This document shows positions 1-6,457 of a stretch of DNA of 6,458 nt, piece after piece. The stretch lies in NCBI GenBank assembly GCA_913062835.1, contig CAJXXD010000052.1:1-6458 (forward strand). Direction: 5' to 3'. Within the stretch, counting starts at the first letter, position 1. Every line of letters begins with the position of its first letter. The notes under the pieces were generated by a model that saw only the letters and a program-made list of their open reading frames with translations, did no database searches and was not told the origin of the DNA. The position numbers and the translations under genes are program-made. The DNA comes from an uncultured Gammaproteobacteria bacterium (lineage in GTDB: Bacteria > Pseudomonadota > Gammaproteobacteria > Pseudomonadales > Litorivicinaceae).

Positions 1-393
1 GGCGGCTCCGCATCGGCCTCCGAGATCGTCGCCGGCGCCCTTCAGGATCACCGGCGCGCGACCGTCGTCGGCACCAAGTCCTTCGGCAAGGGGTCGGTGC
101 AGACCATCATCCCGCTCGGCGAGGCCGGCGCGTTGCGTCTGACCACGGCGCTCTACTACACCCCCTTAGGCCGTTCGATCCAGGCCACTGGAATTCAACC
201 GACGATTCAGGTCACCGGCGGTGATGCCCTAATCGAAACCGATCGACGGACACGTGAAGCGGACTTACCGGATCATTTGGAGAACGCCTCAGGTGAGACC
301 GAGGGGGATGAGTTATCGGAGCGACTCGCGGGAGACAATCAATTAGTGCATGCTTTCAACTTGCTCCGAGGCGCTCAAATCTTGAGTCGTTAG
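1..393 (+). CDS. ctpA: C-terminal processing peptidase (S41 family), 3' fragment
   Basis: This is the last 130 codons of a serine protease of the CtpA/Prc group, open at the left window edge, so the start, signal peptide and PDZ domain are not visible. The family cleaves near the C termini of periplasmic proteins using a Ser/Lys dyad. The fragment opens with GGSASASEI, where residue 5 (bases 13-15) fits the catalytic Ser. It continues to FGKGSVQ, where residue 30 (88-90) is the catalytic Lys and residue 34 the supporting Gln. The 25-residue Ser-Lys spacing matches the family. The strand-forming motif [18 protein letters not shown] follows at residues 51-68. The last 50 or so residues are a charged, Glu-rich tail with no motif I recognise. 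The TAG stop (391-393) overlaps the convergent hisF stop. Codons 1-55 are far richer in G/C-ending codons than codons 56-130. Family assignment is firm; the ctpA symbol rests on family resemblance. Confidence 0.93.
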   Translation, partial: GGSASASEIVAGALQDHRRATVVGTKSFGKGSVQTIIPLGEAGALRLTTALYYTPLGRSIQATGIQPTIQVTGGDALIETDRRTREADLPDHLENASGETEGDELSERLAGDNQLVHAFNLLRGAQILSR

Positions 394-1151
394 AGTCTGA
401 CCTCAATGCCTGCGGCCTGCATGGCTGCCTTCGCTTCGGCAATGGTGTACTGCCTGAAGTGAAAAATACTCGCGGCGAGCACTGCATCTGCATGGCCTTT
501 GAGAACGCCATCAACCAGATGATCTAGCTGACCCACGCCACCCGATGCGATCACAGGCACTGACACGGCATCAGCCACTGCGCGAGTCACTCCCAAATCA
601 AACCCATCTCGCGTCCCGTCCCGATCCATGGAGGTCAGTAAGATTTCACCCGCACCATAGCTCACCATCCGACGCGCCCATTCCACACAATCGAGACCTG
701 TGGGCTTGCGGCCACCGTGGGTGAAAATTTCCCAACGGTCGGGCGCGACTTGCTTGGCATCAATAGCGACCACGATGCACTGCGAGCCAAATTTATCTGA
801 CGCCCGTTTCACAAACTCTGGATCAAATACAGCCGCCGTATTAATGGATACTTTGTCGGCACCGGCCAACAGAAGATCACGAATATTGTCGGTCGTACGC
901 ACACCGCCGCCCACGGTCAGGGGGATGAACACTTCACTGGCCATGCGTGACACGGTCTCATAGGTCGTACCTCGATTCTCATGGCTTGCTGTGATATCCA
1001 AAAACGTGATCTCGTCAGCGCCCTCCTGGTTATACCGACGGCTGACTTCGACTGGATCGCCTGCATCGCGGATATCCTCAAACTGAACGCCCTTAACCAC
1101 CCGGCCTTGGTCGACATCGAGGCATGGAATAATCCGCTTCGCTAAACCCAC
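390..1151 (-). CDS. hisF: Imidazole glycerol phosphate synthase, cyclase subunit HisF
   Basis: HisF is the cyclase subunit of IGP synthase. It uses ammonia channelled from HisH to turn PRFAR into imidazole glycerol phosphate and AICAR, in the cytoplasm. The 253-residue length is normal for the family, and the protein reads as one complete (beta/alpha)8 barrel. The N terminus [20 protein letters not shown] carries the catalytic Asp at residue 12, and the second catalytic Asp is residue 131 in VVAIDAK (Asp11 and Asp130 in usual numbering). Phosphate-binding turns are seen as LTVGGGVR (residues 78-85) and PVIASGGVG. The start is GTG at 1151, sharing one base with the hisA TAG stop. A GGAG ribosome site lies about 8 bases upstream (complement of 1160-1163), inside hisA. 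It is the last gene of the hisB-hisH-hisA-hisF run. Its TAA stop (390-392) overlaps the ctpA stop on the other strand. Confidence 0.98.
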   Translation of the reverse strand: MGLAKRIIPCLDVDQGRVVKGVQFEDIRDAGDPVEVSRRYNQEGADEITFLDITASHENRGTTYETVSRMASEVFIPLTVGGGVRTTDNIRDLLLAGADKVSINTAAVFDPEFVKRASDKFGSQCIVVAIDAKQVAPDRWEIFTHGGRKPTGLDCVEWARRMVSYGAGEILLTSMDRDGTRDGFDLGVTRAVADAVSVPVIASGGVGQLDHLVDGVLKGHADAVLAASIFHFRQYTIAEAKAAMQAAGIEVRL

Positions 1152-1882
1152 TATCGAGACTCCGCAAGGGCAATAGCTGCAGCCAAATCGAGCGCACCCT
1201 CATAAATTGCACGACCCGTGATGGCGCCGATGACACCATCTGATTCGACCTCAAGCAACGCAGCTACATCGGCCATCCCATTCAGTCCGCCAGAGGCAAT
1301 CACCGGACAACCGGTATCGCGCGCAAGCGCTGCGGTCGCCTCAATATTGACACCTGACATCATGCCATCGCGGCCGATGTCTGTGTAAACCACCGAGGAC
1401 ACACCATCGCCAGCAAACCGCTTTACCACCTCAGTCGCCGATACACTGCTTGCTTCGGCCCACCCTTCAGTGGCCACCCAACCGTCTTTGGCATCCACTC
1501 CAACAATGATATGGCCGGGAAATAGACGACAGGCTTCGGTCACAAACTCAGGCTCTTTGACGGCCTGTGTGCCAATAATGACGGAGGCTAGGCCTAGGTC
1601 TAAATAAGATTCCACCGTGGCTAGGTCTCGAACACCTCCACCCAATTGAACGGGCAGATTGGGGTGGGTTTCGATGATACCTGCCACGGCCTCACGGTTT
1701 TCTGGACGCCCTGCAAATGCGCCATCGAGATCAACCACATGCAAACGACTGCAGCCGGCCTCTACCCAACGCGTGGCTGTAGCCACCGGATCATCTGAAT
1801 ACGTGGTTGCATCATCCATCCGCCCTTGGCGAAGTCGAACGCACTGGCCTTGTTTTAAATCAATCGCAGGAATAATCAGCAT
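1151..1882 (-). CDS. hisA: ProFAR isomerase HisA
   Basis: HisA is phosphoribosylformimino-5-aminoimidazole carboxamide ribotide isomerase. It catalyses the Amadori-type conversion of ProFAR to PRFAR, the substrate of HisF/HisH. From the ATG at 1882 the protein has 243 residues, normal for the family, and begins [12 protein letters not shown]. The catalytic Asp pair is residue 8 and residue 130 (VGVDAKDG). The second-half motif YTDIGRDG (166-173) and the phosphate loops LGGGVRD and IASGGL are intact, giving a complete (beta/alpha)8 barrel homologous to HisF. A TTG at 1894 would add four residues (MGWL), but it has no ribosome site and homologues start at the internal ATG, so I chose 1882. Only a weak GGGA sits upstream. 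The start overlaps the hisH stop by 7 bases, so translation is probably coupled. Confidence 0.97.
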   Translation of the reverse strand: MLIIPAIDLKQGQCVRLRQGRMDDATTYSDDPVATATRWVEAGCSRLHVVDLDGAFAGRPENREAVAGIIETHPNLPVQLGGGVRDLATVESYLDLGLASVIIGTQAVKEPEFVTEACRLFPGHIIVGVDAKDGWVATEGWAEASSVSATEVVKRFAGDGVSSVVYTDIGRDGMMSGVNIEATAALARDTGCPVIASGGLNGMADVAALLEVESDGVIGAITGRAIYEGALDLAAAIALAESR

Positions 1883-2517
1883 GAGCCATCCCAAGTTAGA
1901 AAGTTTGCATATAGAGAGAGTCCGGCATCGTGGGACTTTTCCGGATGAAACTGGACCGCGAACACGCCCTCTCGCGCTAGGGCAGCAGCGAATGGCTCAC
2001 CGTAGGTGCAGATACCGGCAACGCAAGGAGCTTGCCAATCGGCATAGCGGTAACTGTGCACAAAATAAAACCGCGTCAGATTCTCAATGCCTCGCCACAT
2101 GGGGTGGGTTGTCACAGAGACTTGGTTCCAACCCATATGCGGCACTTTTAGGCTCAATCCATTGGGATCTGTGAGATCGTTTGGGAAACGTATAATGTGA
2201 CCCGGGAAGATACCGAGCGCATCCACCCCTTCACTCTCCTCTCCATATTCCGCGAGGATCTGCATGCCGACACACACGCCCATCAACGGGGTGTGACCCA
2301 CTAATTCGCGTACCAAGCTATCTAAGCCCCTTGCTTGGAGGCCCGCCATGCAGTCGCCCATCGCACCGACACCCGGAAGCACCACGCGATCCGCCGTTTT
2401 TATTTCATGCGGGTCACTCGACACCAGCACTTGACAGTCACCGGCGTGTTCAATTGCCTTAGCGACGCTGTGAAGATTTCCGGAGCCGTAATCAATTACA
2501 GCTACCTTTTGGGCCAT
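1876..2517 (-). CDS. hisH: Imidazole glycerol phosphate synthase, glutaminase subunit HisH
   Basis: HisH is the class I glutamine amidotransferase partner of HisF. It hydrolyses glutamine and passes ammonia through the HisF barrel. From ATG at 2517 it has 213 residues, slightly longer than many family members because of a short tail after the usual NFL(T)W end. Seen in the sequence: N-terminal strand [10 protein letters not shown] (residues 5-14), oxyanion loop LPGVGAMGD (47-55), nucleophile Cys82 in GVCVGMQIL, and His191 and Glu193 in VQFHPEKS completing the triad. A TTG one codon upstream (2520) is possible, but the ATG overlaps the hisB TGA by one base (TGATG) and sits 8 bases after an AAGGA site. 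The 3' end overlaps hisA. Its place in the operon next to hisA and hisF fits its role as an obligate subunit of IGP synthase. Confidence 0.97.
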   Translation of the reverse strand: MAQKVAVIDYGSGNLHSVAKAIEHAGDCQVLVSSDPHEIKTADRVVLPGVGAMGDCMAGLQARGLDSLVRELVGHTPLMGVCVGMQILAEYGEESEGVDALGIFPGHIIRFPNDLTDPNGLSLKVPHMGWNQVSVTTHPMWRGIENLTRFYFVHSYRYADWQAPCVAGICTYGEPFAAALAREGVFAVQFHPEKSHDAGLSLYANFLTWDGSC

Positions 2518-3110
2518 CAAAGCGATCCTTTGGTGGAGGGAATGACGTCCCCCATCCGAGGATCTTGCGCAAGCGCCATACGAAGTGCACGGCCAAAGGC
2601 TTTAAATACGGTCTCAATTTGGTGATGAGAATTCTCACCCTTCAAATTATCGATGTGCAACGTGCACTGCGCATGGTTCACAAACCCTTGGAAAAATTCG
2701 CGGAACAAATCGACATCGAACCCACCCACGACTGCGCGGGTAAAAGGCACGTCATAAAACAATCCAGGCCGCCCCGAAAAATCAATGACCACGCGGCTTA
2801 ATGCTTCATCCAAAGGCACATAGGCATGGCCGTAGCGAGTCATGCCCTTTTTGTGACCCACCGCTTTAGCGAACGCCTGGCCGAGCGTGATGCCCACATC
2901 CTCAACTGTATGGTGGTCATCGATTTCCAAATCGCCTTGGGCGTCAATCTTCAGGTCCACCAATCCATGGCGTGCGACTTGATCCAACATGTGCTCGAAA
3001 AATGGAATCCCGGTTTTGAAGGCGGCCTGCCCTGTACCATCGAGATTCAGTGTAATCTGAATCTGCGTTTCCAGCGTATTTCGTTCAACCGAAGCAATGC
3101 GATCTGCCAT
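2517..3110 (-). CDS. hisB: Imidazoleglycerol-phosphate dehydratase HisB (monofunctional)
   Basis: HisB dehydrates imidazole glycerol phosphate to imidazole acetol phosphate, a manganese-dependent cytoplasmic step. The 197-residue length is that of the monofunctional enzyme; the N-terminal histidinol-phosphatase half found in the enteric fusion protein is absent. Metal-binding histidine motifs are present in both halves: His40 (FFEHML), His48, His66-His67-x-x-Glu70 (DDHHTVED), His146, His152, and His162-His163-x-x-Glu166 (SHHQIE). The start is ATG at 3110, preceded by AAGGA with 7 bases of spacing (complement of 3118-3122). Starting here also gives the usual N terminus of the family. It is the first gene of the minus-strand his run and diverges from asmA across about 73 bp. 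The stop shares one base with the hisH start. No leader peptide rich in His codons fits in the short upstream region. Confidence 0.98.
   Translation of the reverse strand: MADRIASVERNTLETQIQITLNLDGTGQAAFKTGIPFFEHMLDQVARHGLVDLKIDAQGDLEIDDHHTVEDVGITLGQAFAKAVGHKKGMTRYGHAYVPLDEALSRVVIDFSGRPGLFYDVPFTRAVVGGFDVDLFREFFQGFVNHAQCTLHIDNLKGENSHHQIETVFKAFGRALRMALAQDPRMGDVIPSTKGSL
2526..2530 (-). promoter_or_regulatory. Ribosome binding site of hisH
   Basis: The complement of 2526-2530 reads AAGGA and ends 8 bases before the ATG at 2517. It lies within the last codons of hisB. It supports the ATG rather than the TTG one codon upstream as the hisH start, and shows that hisH can recruit ribosomes itself besides being coupled through the TGATG overlap. 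Confidence 0.6.
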
Positions 3111-3124
3111 GGCCTGTTCCTTAA

Positions 3125-3139
3125 GGCGTCATAAACGCC
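3125..3139. repeat. Short perfect inverted repeat near the hisB transcription start
   Basis: GGCGT (3125-3129) and ACGCC (3135-3139) form a perfect 5-bp inverted repeat with a 5-base loop. It lies between the candidate hisB -10 element and the hisB ribosome site, and would span the predicted transcription start near 3135. It could be an operator half-site pair or a small 5' hairpin. The arms are short and chance is a fair explanation. Confidence 0.3.
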
Positions 3140-3140
3140 G

Positions 3141-3146
3141 TAGTAT
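3141..3146 (+). promoter_or_regulatory. Possible plus-strand -10 element for the asmA operon
   Basis: TAGTAT (3141-3146) matches TATAAT at four positions, including the key first T, second A and last T. It overlaps the minus-strand hisB -10 element because the core GTATAC is self-complementary. It would start a transcript near 3153, about 31 bases before the asmA ATG. No convincing -35 lies upstream (TCCTTA at 17 bp is poor), so this is a weak call. It is supported mainly because the asmA operon needs a promoter in this gap or inside hisB. Confidence 0.3.
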
Positions 3147-3170
3147 ACCGGGACTGGCAATGGCTGACGA
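3142..3170 (-). promoter_or_regulatory. Candidate sigma-70 promoter for hisBHAF
   Basis: On the minus strand, TATACT (complement of 3142-3147, 5 of 6 matches to TATAAT) is preceded at a 17-bp spacing by TCGTCA (complement of 3165-3170, 4 of 6 matches to TTGACA). Transcription would start near 3135, giving a leader of about 25 bases that contains the hisB ribosome site. Position, strand and spacing are all suitable, and there is no other room for a promoter in the 73-bp divergent gap. The assignment is from sequence alone. Confidence 0.5.
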
Positions 3171-3171
3171 C

Positions 3172-3177
3172 AGGGGA
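3172..3177 (+). promoter_or_regulatory. Ribosome binding site of asmA
   Basis: AGGGGA ends 6 bases before the ATG at 3184. It decides the asmA start. The frame stays open back to an ATG at 3097 and has another ATG at 3160, but 3097 lies inside hisB, and neither has as good a site or gives the short, membrane-anchored N terminus usual for AsmA proteins. Confidence 0.65.
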
Positions 3178-3183
3178 AATCAC

Positions 3184-5052
3184 ATGGCATGGATCAAGGG
3201 TATTTTCGTTGCCCTCGGCGCACTGCTCACTCTGATCGCAGGCGTTGTGTTTTATGTCACCCAGTGGCTCGATCCGAATGACCTGAAACCCACTCTGATC
3301 CGCATGGCCGAACAACAGCAGATTGAACTCACCATCGGTGGCAGCATTGAATGGAGTTTTTACCCCTGGCTGGGAGTAAGCATCCGCGATGTACAGGCGG
3401 AAAGTGCGGCTGCCCGACTCGAGGCCGAGCGCCTCGAAGGCTCACTGTCTTTGCTGTCACTTTTATCAGATACATTGGTAATCGATCGATTGACGGCGGT
3501 ATCTCCTAAACTGACCGTACTTGAGAGCACGCTAAAAACAAACCAAGGTGGGGGGGTGTCACCCCCACTCCAGGCGACGCCACTGATTATCCGGGAATTG
3601 GCTATTACCGAGGGCCAATTGGCTGGCTTGCCCAATGGTTGGGTGATTGAAGGCTTTGATTTGAACGTCGAGGCACTGAGCCCAGGCTCAGAAAGCGCAT
3701 TGGACTTGAGTGCTTCACTCACGGACAGCACTCGATCAATTCCGCTGACGCTGACTGCCACCGTGGTGCCCTCGATTGCCTTTGACGCAATTGCCTTTCG
3801 GAATCCAAAACTGACTAGTGATAGCCTCGATTTGTCGATGGAAGGGGTGATCAGTTTTGCGCTCAATGGCGGTGTATCGGGTGAAGGACGTATCGTGTTA
3901 CAACCCTTCTCTCCTAGACAATGGCTTGAAGGCATCAATCAGCCTGTACCAACCACTGCGGATGCAACCGTATGGCGATCCCTTCAGGGCAGTCTCAACC
4001 TGAAGTGGTCCAACTCATTAATTTCTGCCCGACAGATTTTTTTCGCATTGGATCAAAGCCGACTTAAAGGCAACCTCGACCTGAATACCAACCCCTGGGA
4101 TGTGGATTTAAACCTTTTACTTACCGAACTCGATCTTGATCGATATTTAACCAGTCCAAATGAATCGAAAGATGCCTCGCGAGAGTCAGCCAGGCCGTTC
4201 GCGCCACCCCCTGGAGCCTACCGGCTGGAAATCGGACAACTCACAGTCAACTCGGTCCCATTGACGGATATTGGGATTGAATTGGGCATACAGCCCGAAG
4301 AAATCACGCTAGGACGACTCGATGCAACTGTATTTGGTGGGCAAGTTCGAGGATCTGGCACTCACTTAGTGGCCCCGCAAATCACCACAATATCCGGTTC
4401 GATCGAACAACTCGACATGGCCCTATGGCCGTTAAGCGCACCTTTGGATGACTTATCGGGCCAAGTGTCTGGCACTTACGATCTTAATTTCGCGGGTCTC
4501 ACGACCGACGAGGCCAAGAGTTCATTGAGCGGGCCGGTTCGAGTACAGGTCACCGAAGCAAAACTCGGCGCACTAGGCGTCTCAGATGCTTTGTGTCAGT
4601 TAGCCAATCAACCGGTTCGTGCCGCAGAGGAAGTGGACGACACACTCGCGATTCGGGGTGAGTTCAACGAAGGCATTGCCAACATTACTTCAATGTCTGC
4701 AAAAATTGCCAATATCGGACTGACGGGGGAAGGGCGGTTCAGCTTGGTGTCAACCGCTCTGAATTTATCCGGTCAAGCGGCAATTCCTGCCGATGGGGCG
4801 ATTGGGACCTGTGATGCGCCGGTCGCAATTCGCGGGCTGATGTTGCCCCTGACCTGCCGAGGTCAGTTATCAGAACAAACCATCGCCTGTGGCCTTGATC
4901 GAGATGCGCTCCAACGGAGCCTGAGTCGTGTTGTTGAGGACAAAGCAAAAGAGCGCTTGAATCAAGAGGTGCAAAAGCAACTGAACAGAGCTTTAGAAAA
5001 TCGGCTCGAAGGACAAGCAAAAGACTTGCTTCAAAATCTATTTAATCGATGA
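3184..5052 (+). CDS. asmA: AsmA family envelope protein
   Basis: This is a 622-residue AsmA-family protein. The family is anchored in the inner membrane with a large periplasmic part, is related to the bridge-like TamB/YhdP lipid-transport proteins, and affects outer membrane assembly in enteric bacteria. Residues 5-25 form one hydrophobic segment after a Lys. The family hallmark GGSIEWSFYPWLGVSIRDV spans residues 52-70. The middle is rich in beta-strand-like alternating sequence. A Pro-rich linker lies near 347-354. The C-terminal AsmA domain covers roughly 370-580 and has four Cys (481, 553, 568, 579) that could form periplasmic disulfides. The last 40 residues are a highly charged, probably helical tail. 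The start at 3184 rests on the AGGGGA site. The stop overlaps the mutY start (ATGA), so the two are probably one operon. A G7 tract occurs near 3550 without breaking the frame. Family is sure; the exact substrate is not known. Confidence 0.93.
   Translation: MAWIKGIFVALGALLTLIAGVVFYVTQWLDPNDLKPTLIRMAEQQQIELTIGGSIEWSFYPWLGVSIRDVQAESAAARLEAERLEGSLSLLSLLSDTLVIDRLTAVSPKLTVLESTLKTNQGGGVSPPLQATPLIIRELAITEGQLAGLPNGWVIEGFDLNVEALSPGSESALDLSASLTDSTRSIPLTLTATVVPSIAFDAIAFRNPKLTSDSLDLSMEGVISFALNGGVSGEGRIVLQPFSPRQWLEGINQPVPTTADATVWRSLQGSLNLKWSNSLISARQIFFALDQSRLKGNLDLNTNPWDVDLNLLLTELDLDRYLTSPNESKDASRESARPFAPPPGAYRLEIGQLTVNSVPLTDIGIELGIQPEEITLGRLDATVFGGQVRGSGTHLVAPQITTISGSIEQLDMALWPLSAPLDDLSGQVSGTYDLNFAGLTTDEAKSSLSGPVRVQVTEAKLGALGVSDALCQLANQPVRAAEEVDDTLAIRGEFNEGIANITSMSAKIANIGLTGEGRFSLVSTALNLSGQAAIPADGAIGTCDAPVAIRGLMLPLTCRGQLSEQTIACGLDRDALQRSLSRVVEDKAKERLNQEVQKQLNRALENRLEGQAKDLLQNLFNR
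3548..3568 (+). repeat. G7 run with inverted-repeat arms inside asmA
   Basis: GTGGGGG (3548-3554) is complementary to CCCCCAC (3562-3568), giving a possible 7-bp GC-only-to-AT-closed stem around a 7-base loop. The left arm belongs to a run of seven G (3550-3556). In protein it encodes Gly-Gly-Gly-Val-Ser-Pro-Pro around residues 122-128. There is no T-run, so it is not a standard terminator. The frame continues on both sides. Confidence 0.5.
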
Positions 5053-6071
5053 TCTCCGACCTCGCTTTTCGCCTCGCTCAATGGCACCTCACTCACGGCA
5101 GGCATGATTTGCCTTGGCAACACCAGGGGCCTTACGCCACTTGGGTCAGTGAAGTCATGCTTCAACAAACCCAAGTGGCCACGGTCATACCCTATTACCA
5201 ACGATTCATGGACCGATTTCCAACACCGGCCGCTCTGTCCGATGCGCCAATGGATGAGGTGCTCTCTCATTGGGCGGGGCTTGGGTATTACGCGCGAGCC
5301 CGGAACCTCCACCACGCGGCCAAACAAGTGCAGCATGAGTTTGCCGGGGAGCTCCCTGACACGTTAGGCGCGCTCATGTCATTGAAAGGCATTGGCCGGT
5401 CCACAGCCGGTGCCATCCTGTCACTTGGGTTTGAGAAATACGGCGTAATTCAAGACGGGAACGTTCGCCGGGTGCTGGCACGACTGTTTGCAATCAGCGG
5501 AGACCTCACCTCGGCCAACGCACAAAAAAGGCTTTGGGCGCTGGCAACTGACCTCACACCCAAGGAAGGCAAAGATGCTGCCATCCATACTCAGGCGATG
5601 ATGGATCTTGGCGCCTTGGTCTGTACCAAGTCGAAACCCACCTGCGATCGCTGTCCGCTCGTCTCTGATTGCAGTGCGTACCAACAAGACCTAGTGCACC
5701 GGCTCCCCGAGCCAAAGACCCGAAAGGTCAAACAAACGAGGGAGTGGGTAGTTCTGCAACTCGTCAATACAGCCAATGAGACCTTTGTGGTGAAAAGACC
5801 CCCTAAGGGAATTTGGGGCGGCCTGTATGCCCCGCCGATTTCAGAAAGTCGGTCGGCTCTGGCTAAGGAGCTTGGACTTGAATTGGCAGACGTGGAAGAG
5901 GTGTGTGAGTTGCGTCATGCATTTAGCCACTTCAGCGTAAATCTCCAACTGCATCGAATAATGGGTCTGTCGAGCGTACCCAGAGTGCCGGGGAAATGGG
6001 TCGATCTACGAACCTTTGAAGGCGGCCTACCCGCCCCCATTTATCGACTATTACAGGAGAATATGACATGA
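5049..6071 (+). CDS. mutY: A/G-specific adenine DNA glycosylase MutY
   Basis: MutY removes adenine mispaired with 8-oxoguanine, preventing G:C to T:A transversions. The 340-residue protein has the full two-domain form. Catalytic Glu35 lies in [11 protein letters not shown]. The damage-site loop GLGYYAR is at 77-83. The helix-hairpin-helix is [13 protein letters not shown] (112-124), and catalytic Asp136 is in IQDGNVR. The [4Fe-4S] ligands Cys192, 199, 202 and 208 have the canonical C-x6-C-x2-C-x5-C spacing and the same numbers as in E. coli MutY. The C-terminal NUDIX-like domain (about 230-340), which reads the 8-oxoG, keeps the FSH loop (Phe292-Ser293-His294). The ATG at 5049 overlaps the asmA stop by 4 bases. 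I see no ribosome site just before it, so translation is probably coupled to asmA. Its own stop overlaps the yggX start by 4 bases. Confidence 0.98.
   Translation: MISDLAFRLAQWHLTHGRHDLPWQHQGPYATWVSEVMLQQTQVATVIPYYQRFMDRFPTPAALSDAPMDEVLSHWAGLGYYARARNLHHAAKQVQHEFAGELPDTLGALMSLKGIGRSTAGAILSLGFEKYGVIQDGNVRRVLARLFAISGDLTSANAQKRLWALATDLTPKEGKDAAIHTQAMMDLGALVCTKSKPTCDRCPLVSDCSAYQQDLVHRLPEPKTRKVKQTREWVVLQLVNTANETFVVKRPPKGIWGGLYAPPISESRSALAKELGLELADVEEVCELRHAFSHFSVNLQLHRIMGLSSVPRVPGKWVDLRTFEGGLPAPIYRLLQENMT
6055..6060 (+). promoter_or_regulatory. Ribosome binding site of yggX
   Basis: AGGAGA, close to the full consensus, ends 7 bases before the yggX ATG at 6068 and lies within the last mutY codons. 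It is the strongest ribosome site in the plus-strand operon. This suggests yggX is made in larger amounts than MutY from the same message, which suits a small abundant protein next to a scarce repair enzyme. Confidence 0.65.
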
Positions 6072-6340
6072 GCAGGACCGTCTTTTGCAGAAAATACAAA
6101 GCAGAATTGCCGGGCTTAGCCGTGCCACCATTGCCTGGCGAGTTAGGTCAACAAATTTACGAAGAGATATCCCAGCAGGCCTGGCAAGAGTGGCAAGCCA
6201 ACCAGACGATGTTGATTAATGAGCATCGACTCAATTTAATGGATCCCGTTGCACGCAGCTTTCTTACCGGCGAAATGGAGCGATTTTTCGACAACGAAGA
6301 CTACGCCAAACCCGAAGGTTATGTGCCGCCTTCAAGTTGA
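6068..6340 (+). CDS. yggX: YggX family Fe(2+)-trafficking / Fe-S protection protein
   Basis: This is a 90-residue cytoplasmic protein of the YggX family, usually about 90 residues. Work in enteric bacteria links the family to iron traffic and resistance of Fe-S enzymes to oxidants. The N terminus [17 protein letters not shown] carries the conserved Cys7. [16 protein letters not shown] (20-35), the Trp-rich stretch [19 protein letters not shown] (38-56) and EMERFF (69-74) followed by EGYVPP line up with the enteric protein by eye. The ATG at 6068 overlaps the mutY TGA and follows a good AGGAGA site. The mutY-yggX pairing is also found in E. coli, and it puts a possible guardian of Fe-S proteins beside an Fe-S repair enzyme. 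The stop codon (6338-6340) lies inside the -35 hexamer of the tRNA promoter. No terminator hairpin follows. Confidence 0.96.
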   Translation: MSRTVFCRKYKAELPGLAVPPLPGELGQQIYEEISQQAWQEWQANQTMLINEHRLNLMDPVARSFLTGEMERFFDNEDYAKPEGYVPPSS

Positions 6341-6365
6341 CAGGATCGCTTTATTTCTGTTCAAT
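6337..6365 (+). promoter_or_regulatory. Sigma-70 promoter of tRNA-Phe
   Basis: A perfect TTGACA -35 (6337-6342) is followed after 17 bp by TTCAAT (6360-6365, 4 of 6 matches to TATAAT). The bases just after the -10 (ACGCGCC, 6366-6372) are GC-rich, as in stringently controlled stable-RNA promoters. Transcription would start near 6372, leaving about 10 leader bases for RNase P to remove. The -35 lies across the yggX stop codon. Confidence 0.65.
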
Positions 6366-6381
6366 ACGCGCCTCTTCTTAA

Positions 6382-6457
<76 letters not shown>

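Noticed and set aside
394..430. Possible terminator for ctpA just inside hisF
   Set aside because: Short GC-rich complementary pieces are present, but there is no stable stem followed by a T-run.
700..1117. Short open frames on both strands within hisF
   Set aside because: They overlap the conserved catalytic barrel in other frames and have no start signals or motifs.
1883..1894. hisA starting at TTG 1894
   Set aside because: It adds MGWL before the family-typical MLIIPAIDL, with no ribosome site before the TTG.
1659..2174. 171-codon open frame on the plus strand opposite hisA and hisH
   Set aside because: It spans the junction of two conserved genes on the other strand and its product resembles nothing I know; it looks like a shadow of their codon pattern.
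3097..3183. Longer asmA starting at ATG 3097 or 3160
   Set aside because: The 3097 start lies inside hisB and would put a basic non-family stretch before the membrane anchor. The 3160 start has only a weak GGGA site. ATG 3184 has AGGGGA at good spacing and gives the usual AsmA N terminus.
3360..3938. 192-codon open frame on the minus strand inside asmA
   Set aside because: It lies wholly opposite a well-supported gene, is Ser-rich and low in complexity, and has no recognisable motif.
4739..5687. Several minus-strand open frames opposite the end of asmA and the mutY gene
   Set aside because: All are antisense to conserved coding sequence, with no ribosome sites or family features seen.
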